From an uncultured Sulfurovum sp. (GTDB lineage: Bacteria; Campylobacterota; Campylobacteria; Campylobacterales; Sulfurovaceae): a DNA stretch of 64,000 nucleotides. The stretch lies in contig CACVAU010000042.1 of the NCBI GenBank assembly GCA_902727915.1, positions 48,440-112,439 of the forward strand, read 5' to 3'. Below the pieces are notes generated by a model that saw only the letters and a program-made list of their open reading frames with translations, did no database searches and was not told where the DNA came from. Made by a program: the position numbers and the translations under genes. Below, piece by piece: positions 34,764 through 43,709 of the stretch (position 1 is the stretch's first letter; each line of letters starts with the position of its first letter).

Positions 34764-35356
34764 TACATACTCTCTTCTAAAGCTTGAATCTCAGCTTTAG
34801 CATCTTTTATTTCTTTAGCATATTTTTTTAAGAGTATATCTATGGGGTCTACATAGGTTTGAATGAAAAATGCTGTTGGTTCTGTTTCATCAACACTTGA
34901 AACATCAACAATATTTTCTACAAAGTCATCAAATGAGTGACCAGCCATAGCCACAGCTGCATGAATGAGCATAGATTCAGCAAGGGTTCCATCTTTTATG
35001 GTGAAATAAAGAATTAAAAAAAGTTCTTTGGCTGCTTTTTTTTCATTTTCACTATAACGTTGAATTCCATTTTCATAGATTGCTCGGGCTGTGGCTAAGT
35101 CTTCATAATCATCCATATCAAACTTTCCACCATTGGCCAGTTTTTCAGCAAGGATGTCAAAGGCTGTGTTCACAATGAAAGAAAAGATTTCATTTATCTC
35201 TTCTTCGGCTGATTCTAATAGTAGTTTTGCATCTAAAAGTTGGTAACCTTTGGCAATACTATTTTCATCATGCATCTCTTTTTCAATGTCTTTTAAGTTT
35301 CCTAAAAACTCTTCATTTTTTTTTAGTGCTTCTATGTCTATTTCTTCTTGTTGCAT
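34763..35356 (-). CDS. Unrecognised acidic helical protein upstream of murC
   Basis: A 197-aa, strongly acidic, almost wholly helical soluble protein, with coiled-coil-like ends and no enzyme motif. It lies between a DapC-like aminotransferase (13 bp upstream) and murC (one-base overlap), so it is co-expressed with wall-precursor genes. That context is the only hint to its function. Confidence 0.75.
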   Translation of the reverse strand: MQQEEIDIEALKKNEEFLGNLKDIEKEMHDENSIAKGYQLLDAKLLLESAEEEINEIFSFIVNTAFDILAEKLANGGKFDMDDYEDLATARAIYENGIQRYSENEKKAAKELFLILYFTIKDGTLAESMLIHAAVAMAGHSFDDFVENIVDVSSVDETEPTAFFIQTYVDPIDILLKKYAKEIKDAKAEIQALEESM

Positions 35357-35369
35357 TTTATCTCCTATT

Positions 35370-36512
35370 TTATTTATTGTTCGATGAAATTGAACTTATG
35401 GCTTTTTTGATTCTTTCTAAGCATTCTCTTGTTTTTTCTTCTTCATATACTAGAGCAAGTCTTACAAAGTTTTGTCCTTGATTTTCTCTTCCTAAAAAGG
35501 AACCAGGAATAACCTTTAAATTATAGTTTTTATAAAGGTGTACTGTAAATTGAATCTCATCTTCAACTTCTAGCCAAATATAAAAGGTAGCTAAGGGAGG
35601 GTTAATACCTAAAACTTCTTTGGCTATTTCAAAGTTTCTTTGGTATTTGGCTCTAAATTTATCCACATGGCTTTGATCAGACCAAGCTGCTGCAGCTGCA
35701 TGTTGTAGTGGTAGAGGTGAAGCACAACCAACGTAAGTTCGGTAGGTCATGTAATCTTTAAGGATGTTAGCATCACCAGCGATAAATCCAGAACGTAATC
35801 CTGGAGCAGAGGAACGTTTAGACACTGAGTTTACTACTAATATATTTTTAAAATCCTTATTTCCTTCAGCAAGACTTGCATTCAATAAGGAAGGTATAGG
35901 CTCATCTAAGTACAAATCAATGTAACATTCATCATTGAGTAAGACAAAGTCATATTTTTGTGCTAGTCGAATCCATTTTCTTAATTCAGTCATGAGCATA
36001 GTAGCTGAAGTAGGATTGTTGGGTGTATTGATAATCACAAAGTTACAAGTACTTAATTGCTCTTCTTCAACTATATGTTCAAAATTATTTTCTGGTTTTA
36101 AGTTAATGTAAACTACTTTTGAATTAGTAGCCTTTGCTGCCCCTTCATAAATTTGATAAAATGGGTTAGGGTAGGCGATAGTAGAGTTTTTAATATCATG
36201 TAAGAGAAATTGAGGAAAATTAAAGAGTACTTCTCTTGTACCAAAAGTAGGAATAATTTGTGTATTTGAAAGGTTTAAATCAAAACGTGTTAATAAATAC
36301 TTCAGCATGGCTTCTCTTAAAATAGGCTCACCAGATGTTTTTGGATATTTATTCAGTAACTGTGCTGAGTCTTTGAACGTATCTAAAATAAATTTTGGGG
36401 TTTCAAATTGAGGTTCACCTATGGTGAGACTAAGTGCTATATAGTCCTCATTTGGACGGATTTTTTCTAAAAGAGTATTAAGTTTTTCAAAGGGGTAAGT
36501 TTCAAAGTTCAC
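35370..36512 (-). CDS. PLP-dependent aminotransferase, probably succinyl-DAP transaminase (DapC-like)
   Basis: A fold type I class I/II aminotransferase. The PLP lysine is in VNSVSKRSSAPGLRSG, with the Asn/Tyr cofactor contacts in INTPNNPTSA and LNDECYIDLY and the substrate Arg near FVRLAL. Position in front of murC, and dapA in the same window, favour N-succinyl-diaminopimelate aminotransferase, but the substrate cannot be settled from sequence. A GCTATAAT box on the minus strand (complement of 36542-36549) is the likely promoter of this gene, the acidic gene and murC. Confidence 0.82.
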   Translation of the reverse strand: MNFETYPFEKLNTLLEKIRPNEDYIALSLTIGEPQFETPKFILDTFKDSAQLLNKYPKTSGEPILREAMLKYLLTRFDLNLSNTQIIPTFGTREVLFNFPQFLLHDIKNSTIAYPNPFYQIYEGAAKATNSKVVYINLKPENNFEHIVEEEQLSTCNFVIINTPNNPTSATMLMTELRKWIRLAQKYDFVLLNDECYIDLYLDEPIPSLLNASLAEGNKDFKNILVVNSVSKRSSAPGLRSGFIAGDANILKDYMTYRTYVGCASPLPLQHAAAAAWSDQSHVDKFRAKYQRNFEIAKEVLGINPPLATFYIWLEVEDEIQFTVHLYKNYNLKVIPGSFLGRENQGQNFVRLALVYEEEKTRECLERIKKAISSISSNNK

Positions 36513-36596
36513 AATTGTTTACCTAGTTAATTTTAGGAAGGATTATAGCTAAAAGAAAATTTGGATTGGCAAAATAGTTAGAAGAGTGCAATGTAA

Positions 36597-36624
36597 GTTA
36601 AATAAGCTCCCACACTTATTTAAC
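36597..36624 (-). terminator. Hairpin after the small secreted Cys protein gene
   Basis: GTTAAATAAG (36597-36606) and its complement (36615-36624) form a perfect 10-bp stem with an 8-base loop, 17 bp past the stop on the minus strand. The T-run after it is short. Confidence 0.6.
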
Positions 36625-36640
36625 CTTTGTTTAGAGACTA

Positions 36641-37027
36641 CTATTTATCACAAGCAATTGTTTTGGCATTATTAAGTTTTACATAATTGTCTTTGTGTAG
36701 TTTTGCAGCAGTTAAATCACTACAGTCAACTTTATCACAAGGAATCGTTGTTGCCATAGGAATTTCTGTGAAAGTTTTCCCTTGAACTTCTTCTAAATTT
36801 TCATCACTACAAGCATCACCTTCTTTAAGTTTTGGGTTTTTTGATGTGCTTGAACTTTGTGCCTGAATTTTAATTTCTGGGACGATTTGAATCTTGTCTG
36901 CTTGACCTTTTGCTGACTCTGTTACTTGTGCACTTACTGGTAAAGCTGATGCAGCAAATGTATAGCTGGTTAGACCTAGCAAGAATAAAATACTAAGCAG
37001 AATGTTCTTTGTCATAATTGACTTCAT
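36641..37027 (-). CDS. Unrecognised secreted protein with four cysteines
   Basis: 128 aa. The signal peptide runs to about residue 25 (LTSYTFAASA). The mature part is rich in Lys, Ser, Thr and Gln and has four Cys (GDACSDENL, TIPCDKVDCSDL and a C-terminal CDK), which could form disulfides. AAGGAG is six bases before the ATG at 37027. No family recognised. It stands alone, divergent from the thioredoxin-like gene, so a role in the periplasm near redox proteins is possible but unproven. Confidence 0.7.
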   Translation of the reverse strand: MKSIMTKNILLSILFLLGLTSYTFAASALPVSAQVTESAKGQADKIQIVPEIKIQAQSSSTSKNPKLKEGDACSDENLEEVQGKTFTEIPMATTIPCDKVDCSDLTAAKLHKDNYVKLNNAKTIACDK

Positions 37028-37200
37028 GGAATCTCCTTTTCCTTTTAATGTTAAATTTTAATATTATAAAACAGTATTGCTTAAAAAAGAACCTTTAATT
37101 CACAAAAGAATATAAAAATGATTAAAAAACGACAAAGTAAATAATATTTTTAACATAATCATATTACACTATTAATAATTAAATATAGGAGAGAATAATA

Positions 37201-37956
37201 ATGAAAAAAATCGTACTACTTATTTGGGTACCAGTATTACTTTTATCGGGAGATTTAAAAGACGCATTGCTTAAGGCGAGGAAAGATCATAAACCTGTGA
37301 TGGTTTATGTGAAATCAGATGCATGTACCTATTGTGATAAAATGCAAGATAGAACTTTAAGTGACTCAGGTGTTCAAGAAAATATGCAAGGTTTTATTTT
37401 TGTGATTGCTGACAAAAATGAAAAAGAAGCCAAACAATATCTTCCTGAAACACGGTATACGCCTACTGTTTATTTTATTTCACCAAAGTTTAAAGTTGTA
37501 AACACAGTAAAAGGTTATTTGGGAAAAGATGACTTTAATTTGTGGATTAATGATTCAAAAACAAAACTTGGTATGAACATTGGAAAAATAACAACGGTTA
37601 AATCACGTAGTACAAAAAGTGAGAATTGGTTTTATGATATGGCTTCAGCTGAGGACTATGCAGCACAAACAGGTAAAGAAGTGATGGTTTATGTTGAGAA
37701 TAGACATTCTTCATGGTCTAAAAAAATGCGTAAAAATACGTTAAATAGTAAAGAAGTTAAAAACGCACTTAAAAACTTTGTTTGGGTAAAATTACAAAAA
37801 GATAGTTCTGAGGCAAAAACTTATGGATTAAACCCTAAATTAGCACCAACAGTCTATTTTAGAAGAGCCAATGGAAAGCCTTTGGCAGAAGCCAAAGGTT
37901 ATTTTGACATAAAAGATTTTATGTTATGGGTTAATTATGCAAAAGGACAGATTTAA
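37201..37956 (+). CDS. Periplasmic tandem thioredoxin-fold protein, second domain without cysteines
   Basis: A signal peptide (about 1-16) is followed by two thioredoxin-like domains of the DUF255/thioredoxin_7 kind (about 18-125 and 145-251). The first has the active-site pair Cys42 and Cys45 (SDACTYCDKM). In the second the equivalent segment is NRHSSWSKKM, with both Cys replaced by Ser, while the partner motif (RTYTPTVYF-like TRYTPTVYF and LAPTVYF) is kept in both. A periplasmic disulfide or folding role for domain 1 and a binding role for domain 2 are inferred. AGGAG precedes the ATG. Confidence 0.82.
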   Translation: MKKIVLLIWVPVLLLSGDLKDALLKARKDHKPVMVYVKSDACTYCDKMQDRTLSDSGVQENMQGFIFVIADKNEKEAKQYLPETRYTPTVYFISPKFKVVNTVKGYLGKDDFNLWINDSKTKLGMNIGKITTVKSRSTKSENWFYDMASAEDYAAQTGKEVMVYVENRHSSWSKKMRKNTLNSKEVKNALKNFVWVKLQKDSSEAKTYGLNPKLAPTVYFRRANGKPLAEAKGYFDIKDFMLWVNYAKGQI

Positions 37957-37968
37957 TATCTGTCCTTT
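37942..37968. terminator. Bidirectional terminator
   Basis: AAAGGACAGAT (37942-37952) and its complement (37958-37968) form an 11-bp stem with a 5-base loop between convergent genes. The arm overlaps the stop of the thioredoxin-like gene. A-rich and T-rich sides serve both strands. Confidence 0.7.
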
Positions 37969-37974
37969 ATAAAG

Positions 37975-38862
37975 TTATATTCCTGTATCACAACTATTAA
38001 TATCTCCACTTTTAATACCTTTTCTAAACCATGTAACTCTTTGTTCTGCTGAACCGTGGGTAAAGGCATCTGGTACAACATAGCCTTGTGCTTGTTTTTG
38101 TAAAGTATCATCGCCAATGGCTGAGGCAGCTCTTAAGGCTTCTTCAACATCTCCTTGCTCTAAGATATTAAAACGTTTATGTGCATGATGTGCCCAAACT
38201 CCTGCATAACAATCTGCTTGAAGCTCTACACGTACTTGCAATTGATTTTCACCTTTTGAACCTCGTACTTGTTGTTTCATTTGATGCACTTTATTTAAGG
38301 TTCCTTGTATATGTTGTATGTGATGTCCTACTTCATGTGCTAAGACGTAGGCTTGGGCAAAGTCTCCAGAGGCATTATGTTTAGAAGCTAATTCATCAAA
38401 GAAACCTAAATCAATATAAATTTTTTGATCAGCAGGACAGTAAAAGGGACCCATTTGAGCAGAGGCATGACCACAGCCACTGTTTGTTGCACCACGATAA
38501 AGTACCATTGTTGGTTCTTTATAAGTTGTTCCGTGTTGTTTAAAAATTGGCTTCCATACCTTTTCAGTATCACCTAAAACCGTAGCAATAAAACGTTTTT
38601 GTTTATCATCAGCTATTTCATTTGTAGGTGCGACACTTTGTTCGGATAGCATTGAGACGGGATTAAAACCTGCGAAGTAAGCTACAGCACCTATGCCAAT
38701 AATAGCCCAGCCAAATTTGGTTTTTAAGAGACGTTGAATAACAGGCCAGAGAAACATGATAGTACCCATAGAAGGCATACCACGTAGTCCTCCTTTATTG
38801 GGTTTTCCAGCATTTCTTCTGTCATCAACATTACGACTTTCCTCTCGGTCTTCCCATCTCAT
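37975..38862 (-). CDS. Neutral zinc metallopeptidase, YpfJ/KPN_02809 family
   Basis: 295 aa. The N-terminal basic Gly-rich segment (MRWEDREESRNVDDRRN) is followed by one membrane segment (about 52-66) and a metallopeptidase domain with LAHEVGHHIQHI (HExxH plus a further His) and VELQADCYAGVWAHHA, where the Glu is the third ligand. GCGHASAQMGPFYCPAD is a family block with a Cys pair. The protease role is assigned by homology; its targets are unknown. A TATAAT box on the minus strand is at 38890-38895, divergent from dnaX. Confidence 0.93.
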   Translation of the reverse strand: MRWEDREESRNVDDRRNAGKPNKGGLRGMPSMGTIMFLWPVIQRLLKTKFGWAIIGIGAVAYFAGFNPVSMLSEQSVAPTNEIADDKQKRFIATVLGDTEKVWKPIFKQHGTTYKEPTMVLYRGATNSGCGHASAQMGPFYCPADQKIYIDLGFFDELASKHNASGDFAQAYVLAHEVGHHIQHIQGTLNKVHQMKQQVRGSKGENQLQVRVELQADCYAGVWAHHAHKRFNILEQGDVEEALRAASAIGDDTLQKQAQGYVVPDAFTHGSAEQRVTWFRKGIKSGDINSCDTGI

Positions 38863-38951
38863 ATATACATCCTTAATAATTTTTTATCAATTATATCACA
38901 AGTAAAATTTGACTACAATATTAACATTCGTTAACACTTTAGGAGTTCTTC

Positions 38952-40697
38952 ATGTCATTAGCTTTAGCCAGAAAGTATCGCCCCTCTACCTTTGATGATT
39001 TGATTGGTCAAGAGGCAGTTTCACAGACACTTTCCATGGCATTAGAGAGTGATAGACTCTCCCATGCTTATCTGTTTTCTGGTTTACGTGGTTCAGGAAA
39101 AACATCGACAGCGCGAATATTTGCTAAAGCATTATTATGTGAAAAAGGAGCTACTTCTCACCCTTGTGGTGTATGTAGCCATTGTAAAATGGCTGTTGCC
39201 TCACGGCATATGGATATTATAGAGATGGATGCAGCCTCAAACCGTAAGATTGATGATATACGAGAACTTATAGAGCATACAAAATATAAACCCTCAACAG
39301 CACGTTATAAAATTTTTATTATTGATGAAGTACATATGTTAACCAAAGAGGCATTTAATGCATTACTTAAAACGTTAGAAGAGCCTCCATCTTTTGTAAA
39401 ATTTATTTTAGCTACAACTGATCCATTAAAACTTCCCGTTACTATTTTAAGTAGGACACAACACTTTAGATTTAGAAATATTCCTCAATCAGTGGTGGCG
39501 AAACATTTAGCACATATTTTAAATTTAGAAGGGGTTGAGTATGAACAAAATGCTTTAGATATTATTGCTCGTTCAGGTGCTGGTTCCGTTCGAGATGCTT
39601 TAACTTTATTAGATCAAGCCATTGTATATTCTAAAAACTTTATTAATATGGTGACAATTACGAATATGTTAGGAATTATTGAACCATCTATGTTAACAGA
39701 ATTGTTAAATGATGTCTTAGATAAAAATCAAACAAAAATTTTAATATTTATTAATGCTGCTTCTGAATTTGAGGCTGAAATGGTGATTGATGAATTAATG
39801 CTTTATTTAAAAGAATTATTGTTAAGTGGTTCATCTCTTGTTAACCCTATGATTATTGAACGATTTTTTAGGGTATTAGCTGAAGGAAAAACTCTTTTAA
39901 ATATGGGTTCAGATGGTGATTTTGTTCTTTCTCTTACTTTATTTAAAATGATGGAAGCTTTAAATATTAAAGAAATTGATGGAATGATTAGAAGCTTGGA
40001 GAAAGAGTTGTCTGGGGTAAAGACAAATGTGTTAAGTGAGCCAGAAAACAATGAGGTATCAGATAAAATAACGACAACTATGATTAAGAATAATCACATT
40101 GAAGCTAAAATTGAAAAGGAAGTGATAAAGCCTAAAGTAGTAAAAACTTTAGATCACGGTGAAAAGCTTTTTGAAGAGTTAGTGCTTAAGATGTATGATC
40201 GAAATTATGATTTAGGAGAATGTTTTAAAGAAGCTATCATCTATGTTTCGTTTACAAAAAGTCTTTTAACATGGGAATCGATTGCTAATATAGAACAAAA
40301 AACGCTTTTGAAAAATAATTGGATGACCATTAGAACTTTTGTACAAGAATTATTTGGATATGAAACTAAGATTAAAAATATTGTGAAAGGCTCACCTTCT
40401 CCAGTTAAAAAGAAAGAAAATTACAACTCTATGTTAGAGACGAGTATAAATATTGATAGTGAAGAGCCTACTTCAATGATTGAAGATGAAGTTTTAAATC
40501 AACCTAATCGAAGTGTGATTGAAAATCATATTTCAGAAAGTCCAGAAGAAGAGATGAAGAGTTCTTGTATTTCTCCAGCACATGGAGGGATTGAAGCAGC
40601 AAAAGAGAAAGATGAGCGAAATATTTTGGATGAACCAATGATTGCTAAGGCATTAGAATTATTTAATCCTAAAACCGTTAGGGTTAAACGAAAGTAA
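38952..40697 (+). CDS. dnaX: DNA polymerase III subunit gamma/tau
   Basis: The clamp-loader ATPase. Order: the N-terminal block LARKYRPSTFDDLIGQE, Walker A GLRGSGKTSTAR, a four-Cys zinc module (LLCEKGATSHPCGVCSHC), Walker B FIIDEVHML, sensor-1 and arginine-finger region (LATTDPLKLPVTILSR), AAA lid and domain III up to about residue 360, then a variable tail (about 360-581) rich in Lys and Glu as in tau. AGGAG lies 7 bases before the ATG. A frameshift to make gamma was looked for without a convincing slippery site. Confidence 0.95.
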   Translation: MSLALARKYRPSTFDDLIGQEAVSQTLSMALESDRLSHAYLFSGLRGSGKTSTARIFAKALLCEKGATSHPCGVCSHCKMAVASRHMDIIEMDAASNRKIDDIRELIEHTKYKPSTARYKIFIIDEVHMLTKEAFNALLKTLEEPPSFVKFILATTDPLKLPVTILSRTQHFRFRNIPQSVVAKHLAHILNLEGVEYEQNALDIIARSGAGSVRDALTLLDQAIVYSKNFINMVTITNMLGIIEPSMLTELLNDVLDKNQTKILIFINAASEFEAEMVIDELMLYLKELLLSGSSLVNPMIIERFFRVLAEGKTLLNMGSDGDFVLSLTLFKMMEALNIKEIDGMIRSLEKELSGVKTNVLSEPENNEVSDKITTTMIKNNHIEAKIEKEVIKPKVVKTLDHGEKLFEELVLKMYDRNYDLGECFKEAIIYVSFTKSLLTWESIANIEQKTLLKNNWMTIRTFVQELFGYETKIKNIVKGSPSPVKKKENYNSMLETSINIDSEEPTSMIEDEVLNQPNRSVIENHISESPEEEMKSSCISPAHGGIEAAKEKDERNILDEPMIAKALELFNPKTVRVKRK

Positions 40698-40704
40698 TAT
40701 CTTT

Positions 40705-41496
40705 TTATTTAAATTCGATTTTTAAGAGTTTTGAGAATATATTTTGTGGGTTATTGACAATTATTTCAGTACGATAAGAGGAAATAAATTTTTCATCAGC
40801 TACTTTCCATATTTTAGATATTTTTAATTTAGAGGCCTTATCATTAATATAAATGGTTTTAGATTTTATATCCACTAGTTCACTGGATTCTAGAAAAAGA
40901 ATTAATTTTCCTTTACTTAAATCTTTGATTTGGGCAAGTGATGTTCCCATATTCACAAAATCTCCTTTGTTGACCAGAAGTTTGTATAAAAACATATTGT
41001 TTAATTTAATACTTTTTTTACTTAATGTATCTTGTAGCCGAGTTACTTCATATTTTAAATCAAGTTTTTGCTTTTTTAATGAATCAATTTTTTCTTTGGT
41101 TGAAAAGTATTGGGTTTTTGCATTGGTATAAGCATAAAAGGCATTGTCTTTTTGGGTCTTAGATGCTGAAGTTATATCTGAAATACGAAGATGATAGGAT
41201 TTTTGTTTATTAAGTGACTCTTTTAAGGCAGCTAAAATATTTTGATTTGTTTGAATCATGCTTTGAATAAGTCTTAAAGAGTTATGACTCGATTTGAGTT
41301 TATTTTTATCAAGTTTGTTGTCAAGCTTTATGATTGTATCATTTACAGTAGAACCTTCTAAGCTTATTTTAGCTTCAGTGACTTGTGCAGAGACAGCAGA
41401 TTTTAATGTAATATTTTCATATGGTTCTACTTTTGCATAATGTACTTTAGCAATAAGAAGTAAGGGTGTGAATAGTAGTAAAATAAAGTATTTCAT
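40705..41496 (-). CDS. HlyD-like periplasmic adaptor protein, orphan
   Basis: 263 aa with a signal peptide (about 1-16). The opening VHYAKVEPYENITLKSAVSA and VTEAKISLEGSTV resemble the lipoyl-type half of membrane-fusion proteins, a long coiled coil (about 55-165) follows, and the second lipoyl half (LVNKGDFVNMGTSLAQIKD) and a beta domain complete the fold. It is probably a periplasmic adaptor of an efflux or secretion pump, but no inner-membrane or outer-membrane partner lies nearby. The gene is convergent with dnaX, 7 bp apart. Confidence 0.72.
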   Translation of the reverse strand: MKYFILLLFTPLLLIAKVHYAKVEPYENITLKSAVSAQVTEAKISLEGSTVNDTIIKLDNKLDKNKLKSSHNSLRLIQSMIQTNQNILAALKESLNKQKSYHLRISDITSASKTQKDNAFYAYTNAKTQYFSTKEKIDSLKKQKLDLKYEVTRLQDTLSKKSIKLNNMFLYKLLVNKGDFVNMGTSLAQIKDLSKGKLILFLESSELVDIKSKTIYINDKASKLKISKIWKVADEKFISSYRTEIIVNNPQNIFSKLLKIEFK

Positions 41497-41541
41497 AATA
41501 GAAGCCTTTTAAATTTATGGTTGATAGTTGTGTAAAGAAAA

Positions 41542-41884
41542 TAGGTGTGACGATAAGCCGTGTTCTGTCGTGGGTAGTTATTTATCTAGGCGTATGGTTG
41601 CCCATACGCTCAAGCGAAGTAGTTTTGTCAATTCAATGACCTAATGAGACTTAATACCATTACTTCTTGCTACGGACAGGGTTTACCTAGCTACCTATGT
41701 TACCATAAGCACTGGTGAGCTTTTACCTCACCCTTTCACCTTCACCACCATTGTGTGGCTGACTTCTCTCTGTTGCACTTGCCCTCAGATTACTCTGGCC
41801 ATCTGTTAGATGGAGTCTTATCTCATATGTAGCACGGACTTTCCTCTCGTGACCAATGTCACCAGCAACTACCTATCACACCTG
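41542..41884 (-). ncRNA. rnpB: RNase P RNA, bacterial class A
   Basis: Read on the minus strand, the 5' part contains GAGAGGAAAGTCCG (complement near 41837-41850), and the 3' part contains GACAGAACACGGCTTAT (near 41549-41567) preceded by the CTAGATAAATAACTACC stretch; these are the conserved blocks at either end of bacterial RNase P RNA. The two ends pair as helix P1 (AGGTGTGA with TCACACCT at 41876-41883 and 41543-41550). The length of about 343 bases fits. The internal block AGGGTGAAAAGGTG-like (complement of CTCACCCTTTCACC) is also present. It is the catalytic subunit for tRNA 5' processing. Confidence 0.95.
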
Positions 41885-41888
41885 TGGA

Positions 41889-41897
41889 AGTATAGCA
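41889..41897 (-). promoter_or_regulatory. rnpB promoter, extended -10
   Basis: On the minus strand these bases read TTGCTATACT-like: TGCTATACT, an extended -10 ending five bases before the P1 helix, which agrees with the predicted RNA 5' end. Confidence 0.65.
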
Positions 41898-41962
41898 AAT
41901 TGAGGCTTTTTTTATGATTTTATTTTGAGATTGTTAAGAGATGATTGAAATTGAAGAAGGTC

Positions 41963-41993
41963 AAAACTTTGTATAAAAATTATACAAAGTTTT
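41963..41993 (-). terminator. Terminator of the 42017 lipoprotein gene
   Basis: A perfect 14-bp inverted repeat (AAAACTTTGTATAA at 41963-41976, complement at 41980-41993) with a 3-base loop, 23 bp after the lipoprotein stop and upstream of rnpB on the same strand. The arm itself ends in TTTT on the minus strand. Confidence 0.7.
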
Positions 41994-42016
41994 AGATTTA
42001 TGAAGAAAAAAGTTTT

Positions 42017-42670
42017 TTATGAAGCACCTGTAACTGGTGTTCTTTTTTCAACAATAATAACAATTACGGTTAAATTTTTAAATGCATCAGGAAGTATTCT
42101 AACTGTTAAGAATCCATTAGCATCAACAATAAAAATAACTAATTTTTGTTGACCTGTACCTTTTTCAGCTGCATCTGGTATTGAGAGTTGAACTTCATCA
42201 CCAGCTTTTGAACCTTCAGGTGCCTTAACTTTAACTTCAACTGCTTGAGTTGGTGTGATTTTATTACCATTAGCATCTGTAAAGTTAATTTCCGTTTGTA
42301 CAGATTTTGTGGTTTCCGTAGCTGTTGCACTTTCACCTTTTTTCTGTGTTAGTGCTATTTTTGGAACAACATCTGCCAATATATCACCATTAGCATCAAG
42401 AAATTGTGTTCCTGCTTTAATCGTTGCTGTTGAAGTAGCTGCTTTATCAACTGTTTCTACTACTAATTCAATGTCTTTACTAACTGTACCAGCATTAATT
42501 TGTGTAGCATCTAATGTAGTATTATCTGTTTGTGTTTGTCCAGCTATAACTCCAGTATCTGCAACTGGTTCAGTAACAGCAGGTGTTGTAGATGAGCTTC
42601 CTCCACATCCGATCATTAATGTACTTATAGCGATGATTGAAACAAGACTAACAATTGTTTTTTTAGTCAT
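42017..42670 (-). CDS. Unrecognised lipoprotein
   Basis: Start chosen at MTKKTIVSLVS (42670), with AAAGGA upstream; the longer reading to 42727 adds a hydrophobic stretch without a ribosome binding site. The lipobox LMIGCGGSSS gives lipidation at Cys22. The mature part (about 195 aa) is rich in Thr, Ala and Val with beta-strand character, repeated Asn-Gly/Asp-Ala turns and a C terminus of hydrophobic strand (LTVIVIIVEKRTP). No family recognised. Probably a surface or periplasmic binding protein. Confidence 0.72.
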   Translation of the reverse strand: MTKKTIVSLVSIIAISTLMIGCGGSSSTTPAVTEPVADTGVIAGQTQTDNTTLDATQINAGTVSKDIELVVETVDKAATSTATIKAGTQFLDANGDILADVVPKIALTQKKGESATATETTKSVQTEINFTDANGNKITPTQAVEVKVKAPEGSKAGDEVQLSIPDAAEKGTGQQKLVIFIVDANGFLTVRILPDAFKNLTVIVIIVEKRTPVTGAS

Positions 42671-42991
42671 TCTGTATCCTTTTTTTAAATTTATAAGTGA
42701 GTGTACTATAAATATTCTTAGAAACATTACTAATATTTGTAATTTTACTTACAAGTTACAACTAATATAATTTAAATATATTATTTATTCATATATTTAA
42801 ATTATATTAAATATATTTAAACAAAATAGAGCTTGAGAGTTTTATTTATTATAAAAAATAGTTTAATTTAATTTAATATATTAAACTATTTTTAAATAAA
42901 TAAAGTTATTAAATATTTTTTTTAATTTTTTTTAAACTTATAATAGTAAATATTTAAGTATAATTTCTAAATAAAAATAAAAAGGAAAAAG
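42671..42991. other. Very A+T-rich divergent intergenic region
   Basis: About 320 bp between the lipoprotein start and the sugar transferase start. It holds no gene. A 13-bp inverted repeat (AAAAATAGTTTAA at 42854-42866, complement at 42881-42893) lies in the middle. Several TATAAT-like boxes face right (for example around 42938-42945), and AAAAAGGAAAAAG precedes the ATG at 42992. The composition suggests a silenced or strongly curved promoter region, but nothing more can be said. Confidence 0.5.
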
Positions 42992-43699
42992 ATGGACACA
43001 TCAATGAGTTTTAATACTAGAAATAGAGTTGATACGATATATAATATAAGTAGAGTAACTTATGTAAGTAAATATAAAAAATATCTTTTTAATAGGGTAT
43101 TTGATGTTTTATTTTCATTAGGAGCAATTTTATTATTTATGCCTATTATGTTAATAGTTGCATTATTAATTAAAATTAATTCACCACAGGGAACAATTTT
43201 GTTTAAACAAAAACGATTGGGACTTGATGGAAAATTATTTTATGTATATAAATTTAGAACAATGGTCGTGGATGCAGAAAAAAAGTTAGAACAACTTTTA
43301 AGTGAAGATAGTCTTTTAAAACAAGAGTATTTAACTTTCCGAAAATTAAAAAAGGATCCTAGAATTATACCAAATATAGGAAACTTTTTACGTAAAAGTA
43401 GTTTAGATGAGTTACCACAGTTTTTTAATGTTTTATTGGGAGATATGTCAATTGTTGGACCACGTCCTTATATTGAGAATGAATTTCAGGTTTATCCTAC
43501 AAAATTAGAACTTAAAATTGTAACAGCTGTAAAGCCAGGAGTTACAGGATATTGGCAAGTAATTCCAGAAAGACATGAAACAACTTTTCTTCATCGTGTA
43601 AGAACAGATATTGAGTATATTGAGAAAAAGAGCTTTAAATTAGATTTAGAGATTATTGCCAAAACAGTTGGTGTAATGGCATTAAGAAAAGGGGCTTAG
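42992..43699 (+). CDS. Initiating polyprenyl-phosphate sugar-phosphate transferase (WcaJ/WbaP C-domain type)
   Basis: Transfers a sugar phosphate from a nucleotide sugar to undecaprenyl phosphate to start a glycan repeat. One N-terminal hydrophobic hairpin (about 36-58) and the catalytic blocks FKQKRLGLDGKLFYVYKFRT, DPRIIPNIGNFLRKSSLDEL and QFFNVLLGDMSIVGPRPY are intact. At 235 aa it is the minimal monotopic form without the multi-TM N-terminal domain. It is the only polysaccharide gene on the plus strand and converges on the YjbH gene, so it is transcribed separately from the rest of the locus. Confidence 0.93.
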   Translation: MDTSMSFNTRNRVDTIYNISRVTYVSKYKKYLFNRVFDVLFSLGAILLFMPIMLIVALLIKINSPQGTILFKQKRLGLDGKLFYVYKFRTMVVDAEKKLEQLLSEDSLLKQEYLTFRKLKKDPRIIPNIGNFLRKSSLDELPQFFNVLLGDMSIVGPRPYIENEFQVYPTKLELKIVTAVKPGVTGYWQVIPERHETTFLHRVRTDIEYIEKKSFKLDLEIIAKTVGVMALRKGA

Positions 43700-43707
43700 C
43701 CCTTTTT
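43687..43707 (+). terminator. Terminator of the sugar transferase gene
   Basis: AAAAGGG (43687-43693) pairs with CCCTTTT (43700-43706) and runs into TTTTT then AATTAG. The stem overlaps the stop codon. The end of the convergent gene is 3 bases away. Confidence 0.75.
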
Positions 43708-43709
43708 AA

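Noticed and set aside
40380..40430. Possible programmed frameshift in dnaX at GTTAAAAAGAAAG
   Set aside because: The base before AAA AAG is T, so the classic slippery heptamer is not complete. No stem-loop or nearby early stop in the shifted frame was evident.
42255..42770. A 171-residue open frame on the plus strand opposite the 42017 lipoprotein gene
   Set aside because: It is antisense to a gene with signal peptide, lipobox and ribosome binding site. Its Ala/Val-rich product mirrors the Thr/Ala codon use of that gene, and it has no start signals.
42854..42893. Inverted repeat in the A+T-rich region as a terminator
   Set aside because: No gene ends next to it on either strand, and in sequence this A+T-rich a 13-bp A/T palindrome is weak evidence.
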